From an uncultured Pelagimonas sp. (lineage in GTDB: Bacteria > Pseudomonadota > Alphaproteobacteria > Rhodobacterales > Rhodobacteraceae): DNA of 64,000 nucleotides. Below are positions 26,890 to 37,251 of the stretch, one piece after another; position 1 is the stretch's first letter; the number at the start of each line of letters is the position of its first letter. A program made the position numbers and the translations under genes. The stretch covers positions 62,001 through 126,000 of the forward strand of contig CANMIH010000013.1 in the NCBI GenBank assembly GCA_947497905.1, read 5' to 3'. The notes under the pieces were generated by a model. The model was not told the DNA's origin and did no database searches. It saw nothing but the letters and a program-made list of their open reading frames with translations.

Positions 26890-26931
26890 TTTTTGAAATG
26901 AAAAAAAGTTATTTTTTTGCTCGAAAAAAAT
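26890..26931. promoter_or_regulatory. Tandem AT-rich inverted repeats between xylR and xylF
   Basis: TTTTT (26890-26894) and AAAAA (26901-26905) face each other across GAAATG, and ATTTTTTT (26911-26918) and AAAAAAAT (26924-26931) flank GCTCG as a perfect eight-base repeat. They lie about 40 bases from the xylR start and 70 from xylF. They are candidate XylR operators; the regulator itself is inferred. Confidence 0.55.
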
Positions 26932-27002
26932 GTGTAGGCTCTGATTCCAAGGTCACCTGCTGTCGGAGGTTGGGTGCGCCGAATGTTTAAGGGAGGAATG
27001 AA

Positions 27003-28031
27003 ATGACCCATTTGAAAGGTGTGTCCGCACTTGCCATCGCTATGTCACTGGCGTCGGGGGCAATGGCCGCGGATCTGACCGTTGGCGTCAGCTGGTCGAA
27101 CTTTCAGGAAGAGCGTTGGAAAACCGACGAAGCGGCCATCAAAGGCGCGCTTGAGGCGGGGGGCGCTGATTATGTCTCAGCAGACGCACAGTCGTCTTCA
27201 GCCAAACAGCTTGCAGATGTTGAGAGCCTGATCGCTCAGGGCGTGGATGCGCTGATCATTCTGGCGCAGGACGCGCAGGCGATTGGCCCGGCGGTTCAGG
27301 CCGCAGCCGACGAAGGCATTCCTGTGGTTGCCTATGACCGTCTGATCGAAGACCCACGTGCCTTCTATCTGACGTTCGACAACGTTGAGGTTGGTCGCAT
27401 GCAGGCCCGCGCCGTGTTGGAAACCCAGCCCAGCGGCAACTATGTCATGATCAAAGGCTCGCCCACCGATCCAAACGCAGACTTCCTGCGTGGTGGTCAG
27501 CAGGAGATCCTGCAGGCGGCGATTGACAGCGGTGCGATTAAGATTGTTGGCGAAGCCTACACTGATGGCTGGCTGCCCGCGAACGCTCAGCGCAACATGG
27601 AACAGATCCTGACCGCGCAGGACAACAAGGTTGACGCCATTGTTGCCTCAAACGACGGCACCGCAGGTGGTGTTGTTGCCGCGCTGACCGCACAGGGTCT
27701 TGATGGCCTGCCGGTGTCGGGTCAGGACGGTGACCACGCCGCGCTGAACCGGGTTGCCAAAGGCACGCAGACCGTTTCGGTCTGGAAAGACGCCCGTGAT
27801 CTGGGCCGTGCAGCGGGTGAGATTGCCGTGGCTCTGGCCGGTGGTGCCGAAATGAGCGCCGTGGAAGGCGCAGGCTCGTGGACCTCGCCCGGTGGCACGG
27901 CCATGACATCGATGTTCCTGGCGCCGGTTCCGGTGACCAAAGACAATCTGACCTTGGTTGTGGATGCGGGCTGGATCACCCAAGAGGCGCTCTGCCAGGG
28001 CGTGTCGAACGGTCCGGCACCCTGTAACTGA
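27003..28031 (+). CDS. xylF: D-xylose ABC transporter substrate-binding protein
   Basis: A 342-residue periplasmic sugar-binding protein with a signal peptide ending near SGAMA (residue 22). The body has the pattern of the ribose/xylose class (LIAQGVDALIILAQDAQAIG, VAYDRLIEDPRAFYLTFDN). A strong AAGGGAGGAATGAA ribosome site precedes it. It is the first gene of the xylF-xylH-xylG-xylA operon, and a GC-rich hairpin after it probably stabilises the xylF part of the message. Confidence 0.95.
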   Translation: MTHLKGVSALAIAMSLASGAMAADLTVGVSWSNFQEERWKTDEAAIKGALEAGGADYVSADAQSSSAKQLADVESLIAQGVDALIILAQDAQAIGPAVQAAADEGIPVVAYDRLIEDPRAFYLTFDNVEVGRMQARAVLETQPSGNYVMIKGSPTDPNADFLRGGQQEILQAAIDSGAIKIVGEAYTDGWLPANAQRNMEQILTAQDNKVDAIVASNDGTAGGVVAALTAQGLDGLPVSGQDGDHAALNRVAKGTQTVSVWKDARDLGRAAGEIAVALAGGAEMSAVEGAGSWTSPGGTAMTSMFLAPVPVTKDNLTLVVDAGWITQEALCQGVSNGPAPCN

Positions 28032-28046
28032 TTTCATCAATTGGCC

Positions 28047-28070
28047 ACGCCCCCTAATGTGGGGGCGTGT
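28047..28070 (+). other. GC-rich hairpin between xylF and xylH
   Basis: CACGCCCCC (28047-28055) pairs with GGGGGCGTG (28062-28070) with no long T run. Such hairpins after binding-protein genes protect the upstream message or attenuate downstream genes, giving more binding protein than permease. Confidence 0.65.
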
Positions 28071-28105
28071 GCCACCTCTTTTGACGCTGACGAATGGAGT
28101 GCGCC

Positions 28106-29403
28106 ATGAGCGACACCACCTCTCAGCCGGTTTCCCAACAGACGTCGCGCAACCTTTTCCAGCAGCTTGAGCTGGATATGCGGCTATTGGGCATGATCGG
28201 CGCCTTTGTCATCCTGTGCATTGGGTTCAACATCTTTACGGATGGACGGTTCCTGACCCCGCGCAATCTGTTCAACCTGACGATCCAGACCGTTTCCGTG
28301 GCGATCATGGCCACCGGCATGGTGTTTATCATCGTCACTCGCCACATCGACCTGTCGGTGGGAGGATTGCTCGCGGTGAGTTCGGCCGTGATGGCGATCA
28401 CCCAGACCGATATCCTGCCAACGGCTCTGGGGCTTGGGTTTGATCACCCGCTGATCTGGGTTGTGACTATATTTGCGGGTCTCGCTGTGGGCACGCTGAT
28501 TGGTGCCTTGCAGGGCTGGCTTGTGGGCTATCATGCCATTCCGGCCTTTATTGTGACCCTCGGCGGGTTCCTGCTTTGGCGCAACGTGGGGTGGTTTATG
28601 ACCGATGGTCAAACCATCGCACCGCTGGATGCGACTTTTCTGAAACTTGGCGGCATCAACGGCACGCTGGGTGAATTCTGGAGCTGGGTGATTGGCGCGA
28701 TTGCGGCGGTGCTCTCGGTTTGGGGCCTGTGGATGGGGCGCAAATCGCGTGCCGCACATGGTTTCCACGTCAAACCGATGTGGGCTGAGCTGACGGTTAT
28801 GGGCATTGTTGCCGGTGCCATTCTGGGCTTTGTCGCAGTTCTCAACGCCTATCATATTCCGTCGCGCAAGCTGAAACGCATGTTCGAGGCGCGCGGTGAG
28901 GTGATGCCTGAAGGATTGGAAGTGGGCTATGGCCTGCCGATCTCGGTGCTTATCCTGATCGCTGTGGCCGTGGTGATGACGGTGATTGCAAAGCGTACAC
29001 GCTTTGGCCGCTATATCTTTGCCACAGGCGGCAATCCTAATGCGGCGGAGCTTTCGGGGATCAACACCCGGTTGCTGACCGTCAAGATCTTTGCGCTCAT
29101 GGGCTTCCTTTGCGCCTTGTCCGCTGTTGTCGCTTCGGCCCGCCTGTCGAGCCACACAAATGATATCGGCACTCTGGACGAGCTACGCGTGATTGCAGCG
29201 GCGGTAATCGGTGGGACAGCGCTCTCTGGTGGGCTTGGCACGATCTATGGCGCAATCCTTGGCGCGCTGGTCATGCAAAGCCTGCAGTCGGGCATGGCGA
29301 TGGTTGGTGTGGATGCACCGCTGCAAAACATCGTTGTGGGTGCGGTTCTGGTCTTTGCGGTCTGGATCGACATTCAATATCGCAAGCGTTTGGGGACAAA
29401 GTG

Positions 29404-29404
<1 letters not shown>
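28106..29404 (+). CDS. xylH: D-xylose ABC transporter permease
   Basis: A 432-residue BPD_transp_2-type permease with about ten membrane helices. The [13 protein letters not shown] segment is typical of ribose/xylose permeases, and [15 protein letters not shown] is the conserved cytoplasmic loop contacting the ATPase. The ATG at 28106 is preferred over one four codons upstream because it begins MSDTT and has GGAG before it. Its TGA overlaps the xylG ATG (TGATG). Confidence 0.95.
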
Positions 29405-30183
<779 letters not shown>

Positions 30184-30238
30184 AAGACCTCCGGCCCCGG
30201 TAGAGATCGGGGTCGGCTTACGACATGGAGACACGCCG

Positions 30239-31546
30239 ATGACAACCGGTTTTTTCGACGGCCTGACCAAGGTCGCCTATGAAGGTGTGGACAGCACCAA
30301 CCCTCTGGCGTTCCGCCATTACAACCCGGATGAGATCGTGCTGGGCAAGCGGATGGAAGACCACCTGCGCTTTGCCGTCGCCTGGTGGCACAGCTTTGCC
30401 TGGGAAGGCGGCGATCCCTTTGGTGGCCAGACCTTTATTCGTCCCTGGCATCCGCAGGATGATATGGGCCGCGCCAAAATGAAGGCGGACGTTGCCTTTG
30501 AGATGTTTGATCTGCTGGGCGCGCCGTATTTCTGTTGGCATGACGCGGACATTCGTCCTGAGCAGGGCAATTTCGCCGACAACCTGGCGACGCTGAATGA
30601 GATCACCGATTACATTGGCGAGAAAATGCAGGCTGGGGGCACCAAACTGCTGTGGGGCACCGCCAATATGTTCAGCCACCGCCGCTGGATGTCGGGCGCC
30701 TCGACCAACCCGGACCCGGATGTGTTTGCCTTTGCTGCAGCCACGGTGAAATCCTGCATGGATGCGACCCACAAACTGGGCGGTGAAAACTATGTACTTT
30801 GGGGCGGACGCGAAGGTTATGAAACCCTGTTGAACACCGACATGGGGCAAGAGCTTGACCATATGGGGCGGTTCCTCAACATGGTGGTCGAGTATAAGCA
30901 CAAAATCGGGTTCAAAGGCGCCATTCTGGTCGAGCCCAAACCGCAGGAACCGTCGAAACATCAGTATGATTTTGACGCCGCGACCTGCATCGGGTTTCTA
31001 CGCAAATATGGTCTTGAGGATGAGGTCAAACTCAACCTCGAACAAGGCCACGCCATTCTGGCAGGGCATTCGTTTGAGCATGAGATTGCGGTGGCCACCT
31101 CGGAAGGTATGCTGGGATCGATCGACATGAACCGCAATGATTACCAAAGCGGCTGGGACACCGATCAATTCCCCAACAACACCCCAGAAGTGGCGCTGGC
31201 CTATTATCACATCCTGAAATCGGGTGGGTTTGACACCGGCGGCACCAATTTCGACGCCAAGCTGCGCCGTCAGTCACTGGATGCAGAAGACCTGATTGCC
31301 GCCCATGTGGGGGGCATGGACATCTGTGCACGTGGCCTCAAGGCGGCGGCGGCGATGATCGAAGATGGTGGTTTGGACCAGGCCTTGGACACGCGGTATG
31401 CGGGCTGGCAGTCACCAGCGGCGCAGGAGATGCTAGCGAGCGATCTCGACAGCATCACAGCGCGGGTTCTGTCCGAGGGGATCAACCCCGAGCCCCGGTC
31501 TGGGCGGCAGGAGATCCTGGAAAACTACGTAAATCGCTTTGTATGA
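30239..31546 (+). CDS. xylA: D-xylose isomerase
   Basis: A 435-residue metal-dependent isomerase converting D-xylose to D-xylulose, the step before xylulokinase. Conserved segments are visible: [10 protein letters not shown], the metal-ligand helix [35 protein letters not shown] and GSIDMNRND. Length fits the class II enzymes. It is last in the xylF operon, 55 bases after xylG, with a hairpin downstream. Confidence 0.97.
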   Translation: MTTGFFDGLTKVAYEGVDSTNPLAFRHYNPDEIVLGKRMEDHLRFAVAWWHSFAWEGGDPFGGQTFIRPWHPQDDMGRAKMKADVAFEMFDLLGAPYFCWHDADIRPEQGNFADNLATLNEITDYIGEKMQAGGTKLLWGTANMFSHRRWMSGASTNPDPDVFAFAAATVKSCMDATHKLGGENYVLWGGREGYETLLNTDMGQELDHMGRFLNMVVEYKHKIGFKGAILVEPKPQEPSKHQYDFDAATCIGFLRKYGLEDEVKLNLEQGHAILAGHSFEHEIAVATSEGMLGSIDMNRNDYQSGWDTDQFPNNTPEVALAYYHILKSGGFDTGGTNFDAKLRRQSLDAEDLIAAHVGGMDICARGLKAAAAMIEDGGLDQALDTRYAGWQSPAAQEMLASDLDSITARVLSEGINPEPRSGRQEILENYVNRFV

Positions 31547-31555
31547 GCGGAAATT

Positions 31556-31585
31556 GGGGCTGACGATCTTGTCAGCCCCTCTTCG
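31556..31585 (+). terminator. Terminator-like hairpin after xylA
   Basis: GGGGCTGAC (31556-31564) and GTCAGCCCC (31571-31579) pair around GATCTT. The following tract (TCTTCG) is only weakly T-rich, so it may be a weak terminator or a 3'-end stabiliser. Confidence 0.6.
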
Positions 31586-31683
31586 ATTGAACACCTGCGT
31601 GTTTTGCACCATGATAGCGCCAAGGCAGATTTCCGGACAGACGGGCAAACCCGCGCCGGTGCAGGCAAAATAGGTGTGATGTG

Positions 31684-32043
31684 ATGAAAACAACGGCAGT
31701 TGTGGTATTGGCCGCATTTGTTCTGACCGCATGTGGCGGTGGTGGGCAAACTCGGGTTGAACGCTATTACGGCAGTCCCAGCGTCAGTATGGCCAGTGGC
31801 CCCATTTCAAATGCCTGTCTGACCGCCAATCGAAAATCGGCCAACCGACGTTTGTGTGGCTGTATTCAGGGCGTGGCCAATTCGTCGTTGTCCAGCTCGG
31901 ACCAACGTCTTGCGGCCAGCTTCTTTTCCAATCCGCACAAAGCGCAGGAAATCCGTCAGTCGGATGTGTCGAGCAACGAGCGCTTCTGGAAGAAATACAA
32001 AGCCTTTGCCGCCCATTCTGAACGCGTCTGCAAAGGCCTCTGA
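31684..32043 (+). CDS. Small lipoprotein, unknown function
   Basis: A 119-residue protein with a lipobox (LTAC, cysteine near residue 18) followed by a glycine run. The mature part has the pattern ACLTANRKSANRRLCGCIQGVAN and ends in a cysteine-containing helix (HSERVCKGL). Similar Rhodobacteraceae proteins are, as I recall, labelled arginine transporter in databases, with no visible support here. It is monocistronic and convergent with the HpsN-like gene. Confidence 0.75.
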   Translation: MKTTAVVVLAAFVLTACGGGGQTRVERYYGSPSVSMASGPISNACLTANRKSANRRLCGCIQGVANSSLSSSDQRLAASFFSNPHKAQEIRQSDVSSNERFWKKYKAFAAHSERVCKGL

Positions 32044-32057
32044 ACACGGGTTCGTTG

Positions 32058-32080
32058 AGGTGGGGGCAAAGCCCCCAGCC
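32058..32080. repeat. GC-rich intergenic hairpin
   Basis: GGTGGGGGC and GCCCCCAGCC form a short stem around AAA between two convergent genes. It belongs to the same loose group of GGGGG/CCCCC intergenic elements as those at 1998 and 63725. Confidence 0.5.
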
Positions 32081-32092
32081 TCAATTTAGCGT

Positions 32093-33382
32093 TTAACCAA
32101 CAAGTTTGACCGGAGGCGGGGTCTGCATCCGCACCTCGGCGGTCATGGCATGACCCACCATACCTTCAGCGCGAGAAATCAGCGAGGTGGCTTGCGCCAA
32201 ATTTGGCAGGGCCTCATCGTCAACCTGCTGCCATGTCACTGTTTTCAGGAACTTATGCACCGATAGACCACCTGTGTACCGCGCGGCCCCGGATGTGGGC
32301 AAAACATGGTTTGGCCCGGCGGCTTTGTCACCAAAGGCCACGGTCGTATTGGCGCCTAGGAACAGAGATCCATAGGCTGCGAGATTGTCACGCCACCAAG
32401 GTAGATCGGCGCATTGCACGTGCAGATGTTCCGGCGCAAAGCGGTTGGCCTCGGCCAGCATCTCATCGCGGGTGTCACATAGGATAATCTCGCCCATCGC
32501 GTCCCAGGCCGCACGTGCGGCGGCGGCATTCTCAGGCGGCAGGCTGGCGATGGTTGCGGGCATCATGGCCTGCACCGACCGCGCCAAGCCTTCGTCATCC
32601 GTGACCAGCCAGCAGGGCGATGTCACCCCATGTTCGGCCTGACCCGCGAGATCCAGAGCAACCGTGGCCGGATCGGCGGTTTTATCGGCGAGGATCAAGA
32701 CGTCGGTTGGACCGGCGAACATGTCGATACCGACCGGGCCAAACAGTTGGCGTTTGGCTTCGGCGACAAAGGCGTTGCCGGGGCCTGCGAGAACATCGGC
32801 TTTGGGCGCGCCAAACAGGCCATAGGCCATGGCCGCAATCCCTTGCACCCCACCAAGCGAGAGGATGGTGTCGGCGCCCGCCAGATGCATGGCATAGAGG
32901 GTTGGTGCGTCGATGGTCTCTCCACGTGGTGGGGCGACGGCGGTGACATGCGGCACACCTGCGGCGCGGGCCGTGGTGATGGTCATCAGGGCGGATGCAA
33001 TATGGGCATAGCGCCCACCGGGGACGTAACATCCCGCTGCCGAAACCGGGATCACCTTCTGACCTGTTTTCAGGCCGGGTCGAATTTCGGTTTCAAAATC
33101 CTGTACAGAGGCGCGCTGGGCTTCGGCAAAGCGACGAATGTTATCATGGGCATAGCCAAGAGCCTGCTTCAGCTCGGGAGAGACCTGCGCGCTGGCCTCT
33201 TCGATCTGATCGCGGGTGACAACCGGATCTCCGTGCCAATTGTCCAACCGTTTGGCGTAATCAAGGGCCATCTCTTCGCCCCCCTCACGCAGACGGGTCA
33301 ACATGATCTGGACCGTGTCAGAGACATCAGCCTGAACCTCGGCGCTCAGACCAGGAGCTGATTTTATGGAACGGATGGGCAT
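32093..33382 (-). CDS. HisD-family dehydrogenase, probably sulfopropanediol 3-dehydrogenase (HpsN)-like
   Basis: A 429-residue NAD-dependent, zinc-type dehydrogenase of the histidinol dehydrogenase family. The zinc and catalytic regions read GQAEHGVTSP and FAPEHLHV, and the C terminus has SGAARYTGGLSVHKFLK. The last differs from true HisD (SGLSVxDF-type) and matches the HpsN branch, which oxidises (R)-2,3-dihydroxypropane-1-sulfonate to sulfolactate in marine bacteria. It stands outside any histidine gene cluster and is divergent from a LysR regulator, which fits catabolism. The exact substrate is unproven. Confidence 0.8.
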   Translation of the reverse strand: MPIRSIKSAPGLSAEVQADVSDTVQIMLTRLREGGEEMALDYAKRLDNWHGDPVVTRDQIEEASAQVSPELKQALGYAHDNIRRFAEAQRASVQDFETEIRPGLKTGQKVIPVSAAGCYVPGGRYAHIASALMTITTARAAGVPHVTAVAPPRGETIDAPTLYAMHLAGADTILSLGGVQGIAAMAYGLFGAPKADVLAGPGNAFVAEAKRQLFGPVGIDMFAGPTDVLILADKTADPATVALDLAGQAEHGVTSPCWLVTDDEGLARSVQAMMPATIASLPPENAAAARAAWDAMGEIILCDTRDEMLAEANRFAPEHLHVQCADLPWWRDNLAAYGSLFLGANTTVAFGDKAAGPNHVLPTSGAARYTGGLSVHKFLKTVTWQQVDDEALPNLAQATSLISRAEGMVGHAMTAEVRMQTPPPVKLVG

Positions 33383-33470
33383 GATGCGGAAATCCTTGAC
33401 GAGAGCGGTGGAGTTTTGGAAAAACGAAATTTAGGACCGGATGGGGGTCAGGCGCAGAGAGGAAGTTTTC

Positions 33471-34436
33471 ATGTTGATGAAAGGGGTCACCCTGCGCGGG
33501 CTTGAGGTGTTTGAGGCACTTGCGGCAACGGGTTCCGTGGCCAAGGCCGCCGAGCGCACGGGGCTGAGCCAGCCAGCGGTCAGTCAACAGATGCGAAATC
33601 TTGAAACGGCGCTGGGCACTGATCTGGTGGATCACGGGCGACGCCCGATGCAGCTTACTCCGGCGGGACGATCGTTTTTGCAGCGCACGCGGGCGGTGCT
33701 GACCCAGCTCAGACTGGCGCAAAACGAGCTGACGGTGATGGACCTGACCCACCTCAGCACGCTCAACCTCGGAGTGATCGACGATTTCGATAACGACCTG
33801 ACGCCGCGCCTTGTAACCATTCTGGCCGAAAGTATGACCCGCTGCCGGTTCAAACTGATCACTGCCCCCAGCCATGAAATCTCGAATGAGATGAAGGCCA
33901 AGCGGTTGCATCTGGCCATTTCGGCCTCGAGCGGTGAGGTCATGGACGGAATCGTCGAATATCCGATGGTCCGTGACCCGTTCATTTTTGTCTGTAGGCG
34001 CGGTGCAGTGGCCGATCTGGGCAGCGTCGAGGCGGTCATGCAGAACCAGCCTTTGCTGCGCTATGACCGAGAGCAGTTGATCGGCCGTCAGATTGAGGCG
34101 CATCTGGCGCGGCAAAAGCTGAACTTTGTCGAGCGCTTTGAGATCGGTGCCCATCTGTCGCTGATGACGCTGGTGTCGCGCGGTATGGGATGGGGCATCA
34201 CCACCCCCTTGGGGTATATGCGAGCGGGCCGTTTCCATGATGAGATGGAGGCCCATCCCGTACCGTTCAAACCGTTCTCGCGCACCATTTCGCTTTTTGC
34301 GGGCAGTGACTGGGCGGATCGCGTGCCGCGCGATGTAGCGCGGACTACGCGGATGTTGGTGAACGAAATGGTGATTTCCCCAGCCCTGCACCAGCTGCCT
34401 TGGCTGGAAGGCGAGCTTCGCGTTTTGGAGGGGTGA
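33471..34436 (+). CDS. LysR-type transcriptional regulator
   Basis: A 321-residue regulator with an N-terminal winged helix (GSVAKAAERTGLSQPAVSQQM) and a C-terminal periplasmic-binding-like sensor domain. The ATG at 33471 has AGAGGAAG upstream; a longer start at 33441 is less likely. It is divergent from the HpsN-like dehydrogenase with an 88-base gap, the classic arrangement for a LysR regulator and its target. Confidence 0.9.
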   Translation: MLMKGVTLRGLEVFEALAATGSVAKAAERTGLSQPAVSQQMRNLETALGTDLVDHGRRPMQLTPAGRSFLQRTRAVLTQLRLAQNELTVMDLTHLSTLNLGVIDDFDNDLTPRLVTILAESMTRCRFKLITAPSHEISNEMKAKRLHLAISASSGEVMDGIVEYPMVRDPFIFVCRRGAVADLGSVEAVMQNQPLLRYDREQLIGRQIEAHLARQKLNFVERFEIGAHLSLMTLVSRGMGWGITTPLGYMRAGRFHDEMEAHPVPFKPFSRTISLFAGSDWADRVPRDVARTTRMLVNEMVISPALHQLPWLEGELRVLEG

Positions 34437-34639
34437 TCTAGCGCTTCTCATACTGCGAAATTGCGTATGGAATTCAATCGCGCAAGACCGCGCTAGATGG
34501 TTTCGGAAAACCGGCTCTGCCTATTCGAAAAATCTAAAACTATCGCGCGAAAACAGACCAGATTTCGCGAAAATGCCTGACCAGATAAATCTTGCTGGGA
34601 TTTGGCCGGATGGCCAAGAGGGGCATCCCCCTCCCGGCG

Positions 34640-35410
34640 TTAGGCTTTGGCGCGCTCTAAAAAGGCCCGCACCGAGGCCTCAAATTCACGCGGCTTTTCG
34701 GCGTGCAACCAATGGCCTGCTCCGGGTATTTTGGCATATCGCGCCTTTGGGAAAAGGGCGCGGGTCAGATCGCGATATTCTGGTTTGACGTAGTCGGAAT
34801 CCGCTCCGGACAAAAACAGGGTTGGGCCAGAGAACGACCCAGAGACATCTGTTGGAAATCCAATCACATTGGCCATCTGATCTTCCAGAGCATCCAAGTT
34901 CAACCGCCAGCGTTTGTTGGGCAGATCCAGTGACTGGGTGAAAAATGTCTGCAGCGTGGTGTCCGGCACATTCACGGCCAGCTGGTCGATGGCGTCACTG
35001 CGCTTTTCAACCTTAGAAAGATCCACGGCGCGCATGGCTTGAATGAACTGGGTCTGGTCGTGGGTGTAGGGCACCGGCGCGATATCTGCGACGATCAGGC
35101 GGGAAACCAGCTCAGGGCGGGTGAGCGCCAGCATCATCGAGGCTTTGCCGCCCATGGAATGCCCGACCACGTCCGCCTCGCCTCCGAGGGTTTCGATCAG
35201 TTTTGCTAAATCTTCCGCCAGAGCAGGGTAATCGTGCCGGTCATCCCAGAAACTATGGGCGTGGTTGCGCATGTCGGGTGTCACCACCTGCCGTTCATCG
35301 GACAGACGGCGTGCGATTACCCCCCAGTTGCGTCCCGAACCATAAAGGCCGTGGACAATCACAAGGGGACGTTCGGCGGTTGCGTCGCCGTGGGTTGTAT
35401 AATGCAGCAT
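34640..35410 (-). CDS. Alpha/beta hydrolase (YbfF-type esterase)
   Basis: A 256-residue hydrolase with HGLYGSGRNW (oxyanion), the nucleophile serine in GHSMGGK and the histidine in GAGHWLHAE. The acid is probably the aspartate in GADSDYV. It looks like the YbfF-type acyl esterases. The Nudix gene starts upstream and its stop is one base before this start, so the two are probably co-transcribed. Confidence 0.88.
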   Translation of the reverse strand: MLHYTTHGDATAERPLVIVHGLYGSGRNWGVIARRLSDERQVVTPDMRNHAHSFWDDRHDYPALAEDLAKLIETLGGEADVVGHSMGGKASMMLALTRPELVSRLIVADIAPVPYTHDQTQFIQAMRAVDLSKVEKRSDAIDQLAVNVPDTTLQTFFTQSLDLPNKRWRLNLDALEDQMANVIGFPTDVSGSFSGPTLFLSGADSDYVKPEYRDLTRALFPKARYAKIPGAGHWLHAEKPREFEASVRAFLERAKA

Positions 35411-35411
35411 G

Positions 35412-36116
35412 TCAGTCCGTCAGTGGGCGGCCGTGGAGACGCAGGAACAGGCTTTCCTCGTCGTCATTGCGAAAGAAGGGCACCGAGTTTGGTGGCGTGT
35501 CATCGTGGGCGCGGGCCGCGACTTCGGCCAGCACCACCTCTGTGATAAACGGCAGGTCAAAATTGCGGATCTCATCCAGCGGGATCCATTGCAGGTGGGA
35601 CAGCTCGTCTTCGGCACCGGAGAAATCATCCGGGTCTGAAGCGAGGGCCTCGGCATCGAGCAGGAAAAACCGCGCGTCAAATCGGCGGGGACGTCCGGGG
35701 GGCGTGATGGCGCGAAAGACAAACTGCAAACCGTCTGCCACAGGGCGGTGGCCCGTGCCCGCAAATCCCAGCCACTCTTCTGGAACGGCACCGGGCCAGG
35801 GGGCCTGTGTGCCCAATATCTGACCGGTTTCTTCCCAGAGCTCGCGGATAGCGGCGGCGGCCAATGTCCGGGCCATACCGGGTTCGGCACCTTCTGACAG
35901 ACGTGCCGCACAGAGTGGCGGCAGAGGGCGCGCAAGCGCCACCTTGCTGTCATCGGGGTCAACGGCCCCACCGGGAAAGACAACCTTATTGGGCATGAAG
36001 GCGGCTTTGGAGCCGCGCTGTCCCATCAGGACACGTGGATTGGTGCTGCGATCACGCAGAACAATGATGGTGGCGGCGTTGCGGATGGCGGTTTTGTCGA
36101 TTGTGTCGCTGCTCAT
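35412..36116 (-). CDS. Nudix hydrolase with inserted loop (NUDT19/CoA-type)
   Basis: A 234-residue Nudix protein. The box is split: PGGAVDPDD is separated from AAIRELWEETG by about 35 residues, as in NUDT19-type enzymes that cleave acyl-CoA. The ATG at 36116 (MSSDTIDK) is chosen; longer readings add 40 unconserved residues. It leads the esterase gene and follows the DUF983 gene by 13 bases. Confidence 0.83.
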   Translation of the reverse strand: MSSDTIDKTAIRNAATIIVLRDRSTNPRVLMGQRGSKAAFMPNKVVFPGGAVDPDDSKVALARPLPPLCAARLSEGAEPGMARTLAAAAIRELWEETGQILGTQAPWPGAVPEEWLGFAGTGHRPVADGLQFVFRAITPPGRPRRFDARFFLLDAEALASDPDDFSGAEDELSHLQWIPLDEIRNFDLPFITEVVLAEVAARAHDDTPPNSVPFFRNDDEESLFLRLHGRPLTD

Positions 36117-36129
36117 TCTGGCCCTCGGT

Positions 36130-36516
36130 TTACGAACGGGCAAACCCGTGCAGTTCGCGTGCCCATTGATAGGCGACAATAACGCCTTTGAATTTTGGGA
36201 GAAGATAAAGCGACAAGCCGACACAGCCAACCGCAAAGATTGTGAAGAGGATCAAAGGATCGGGGCGATAGCTGGCGAAAATGACGTTCAACAGAGGTGT
36301 CATGATGATCGCGACGAGGATCAGGGTCAAATAGGCCGGCGCGTCACCTGCCTTCTGATGATAGAGTTCTTCGCGGCAGACCGGACAGTGGTCCCGAACC
36401 TTGAGATACCCCGCCAACATTGGACCAGACCCGCACCGGGGGCAGCGCAGGCGCCAGCCACGGTGTAACGACGGCCCGAGCGGCCGTGTGTCGTTTTTTG
36501 GGGTTGTGGGGGCCAT
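36130..36516 (-). CDS. DUF983 membrane protein
   Basis: A 128-residue protein. The N terminus has a zinc-ribbon-like CPRCGSG and CPVC pair, and two hydrophobic helices follow (LILVAIIMTPLLNVIFA and LFTIFAVGCVGLSLYLL). This is the DUF983 pattern. Function is unknown; members often neighbour cytochrome oxidase genes, but not here. Confidence 0.88.
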   Translation of the reverse strand: MAPTTPKNDTRPLGPSLHRGWRLRCPRCGSGPMLAGYLKVRDHCPVCREELYHQKAGDAPAYLTLILVAIIMTPLLNVIFASYRPDPLILFTIFAVGCVGLSLYLLPKFKGVIVAYQWARELHGFARS

Positions 36517-36748
36517 GCGATCCTCAGGGTGTTAGCGCCTTGAGGATGGCCCGCGTCGCGAAAGTGCGGAAGGGTGCAATCTGTCCTTGCGGCGGCGTGT
36601 CACAGCAGATTTCCGATAAAAACCGAGGGGCTGCGAAAAAAGTTTCATTTCTTGCGACGGGAGTTTCGGGCCGGGCCGTAACAGTATGCAGAGACGCTCA
36701 GAGAAGGGCGGATCATACAGGTTACGAATTGGAATGGAGACCTCCGAC

Positions 36749-37237
36749 ATGAAAAAGACTGCACTGATGATCACCGGCGCGTTGGTTCTGGCTCTGGGGA
36801 CCGCAGGCGTTGCCTCGGCCATGGGTCCAAAAGACGGACGCGGCCCAAACTTTGAACAGATGTTTCAGGAGCTGGACGCCAACGCGGATGGCAAGCTGAC
36901 AAAAGAGGAAATTGAGGCAGGGGCCGCAAAACGCTTTGCCGATGCGGACACCAACGGCGACGGCTTGCTGAGCAAAGAAGAACTGACCGCGGCGTCTGAG
37001 AAACGTGCTGAAAGCCGTCGTGGCAACCGGATCGATCGGATGTTCGAGCACAAAGACGCCAACAACGATGGGCTGCTGAGCCAGGAAGAAATGGCTTCGG
37101 GCAAGAAACGCGGTATGAGTGCGGATCGCATGATTGAGCGTCTAGATACCGATGGGGATGGCGCCATCACGCTGGCCGAAGCGGAAGCTGCCCGAGGCAA
37201 ATGGCGTGGCAAGCGTCACGGTCACGACGACAACTGA
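36749..37237 (+). CDS. Exported four-EF-hand protein
   Basis: A 162-residue protein with a signal peptide (KKTALMITGALVLALG, ending SAMG). Four EF-hand loops are visible: DANADGKLTKEE, DTNGDGLLSKEE, DANNDGLLSQEE and DTDGDGAITLAE, so it should bind calcium in the periplasm or outside. The C terminus is basic and His-rich (GKRHGHDDN). The ATG at 36749 begins a good signal peptide. Two strong hairpins separate it from the ECF sigma gene downstream. Confidence 0.87.
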   Translation: MKKTALMITGALVLALGTAGVASAMGPKDGRGPNFEQMFQELDANADGKLTKEEIEAGAAKRFADADTNGDGLLSKEELTAASEKRAESRRGNRIDRMFEHKDANNDGLLSQEEMASGKKRGMSADRMIERLDTDGDGAITLAEAEAARGKWRGKRHGHDDN

Positions 37238-37251
37238 TCTGGCTGTGTCTC

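Noticed and set aside
32093-33382. Naming the gene hisD
   Set aside because: The C-terminal active-site segment follows the HpsN branch, and the LysR neighbour and absence of his genes speak against histidine synthesis.
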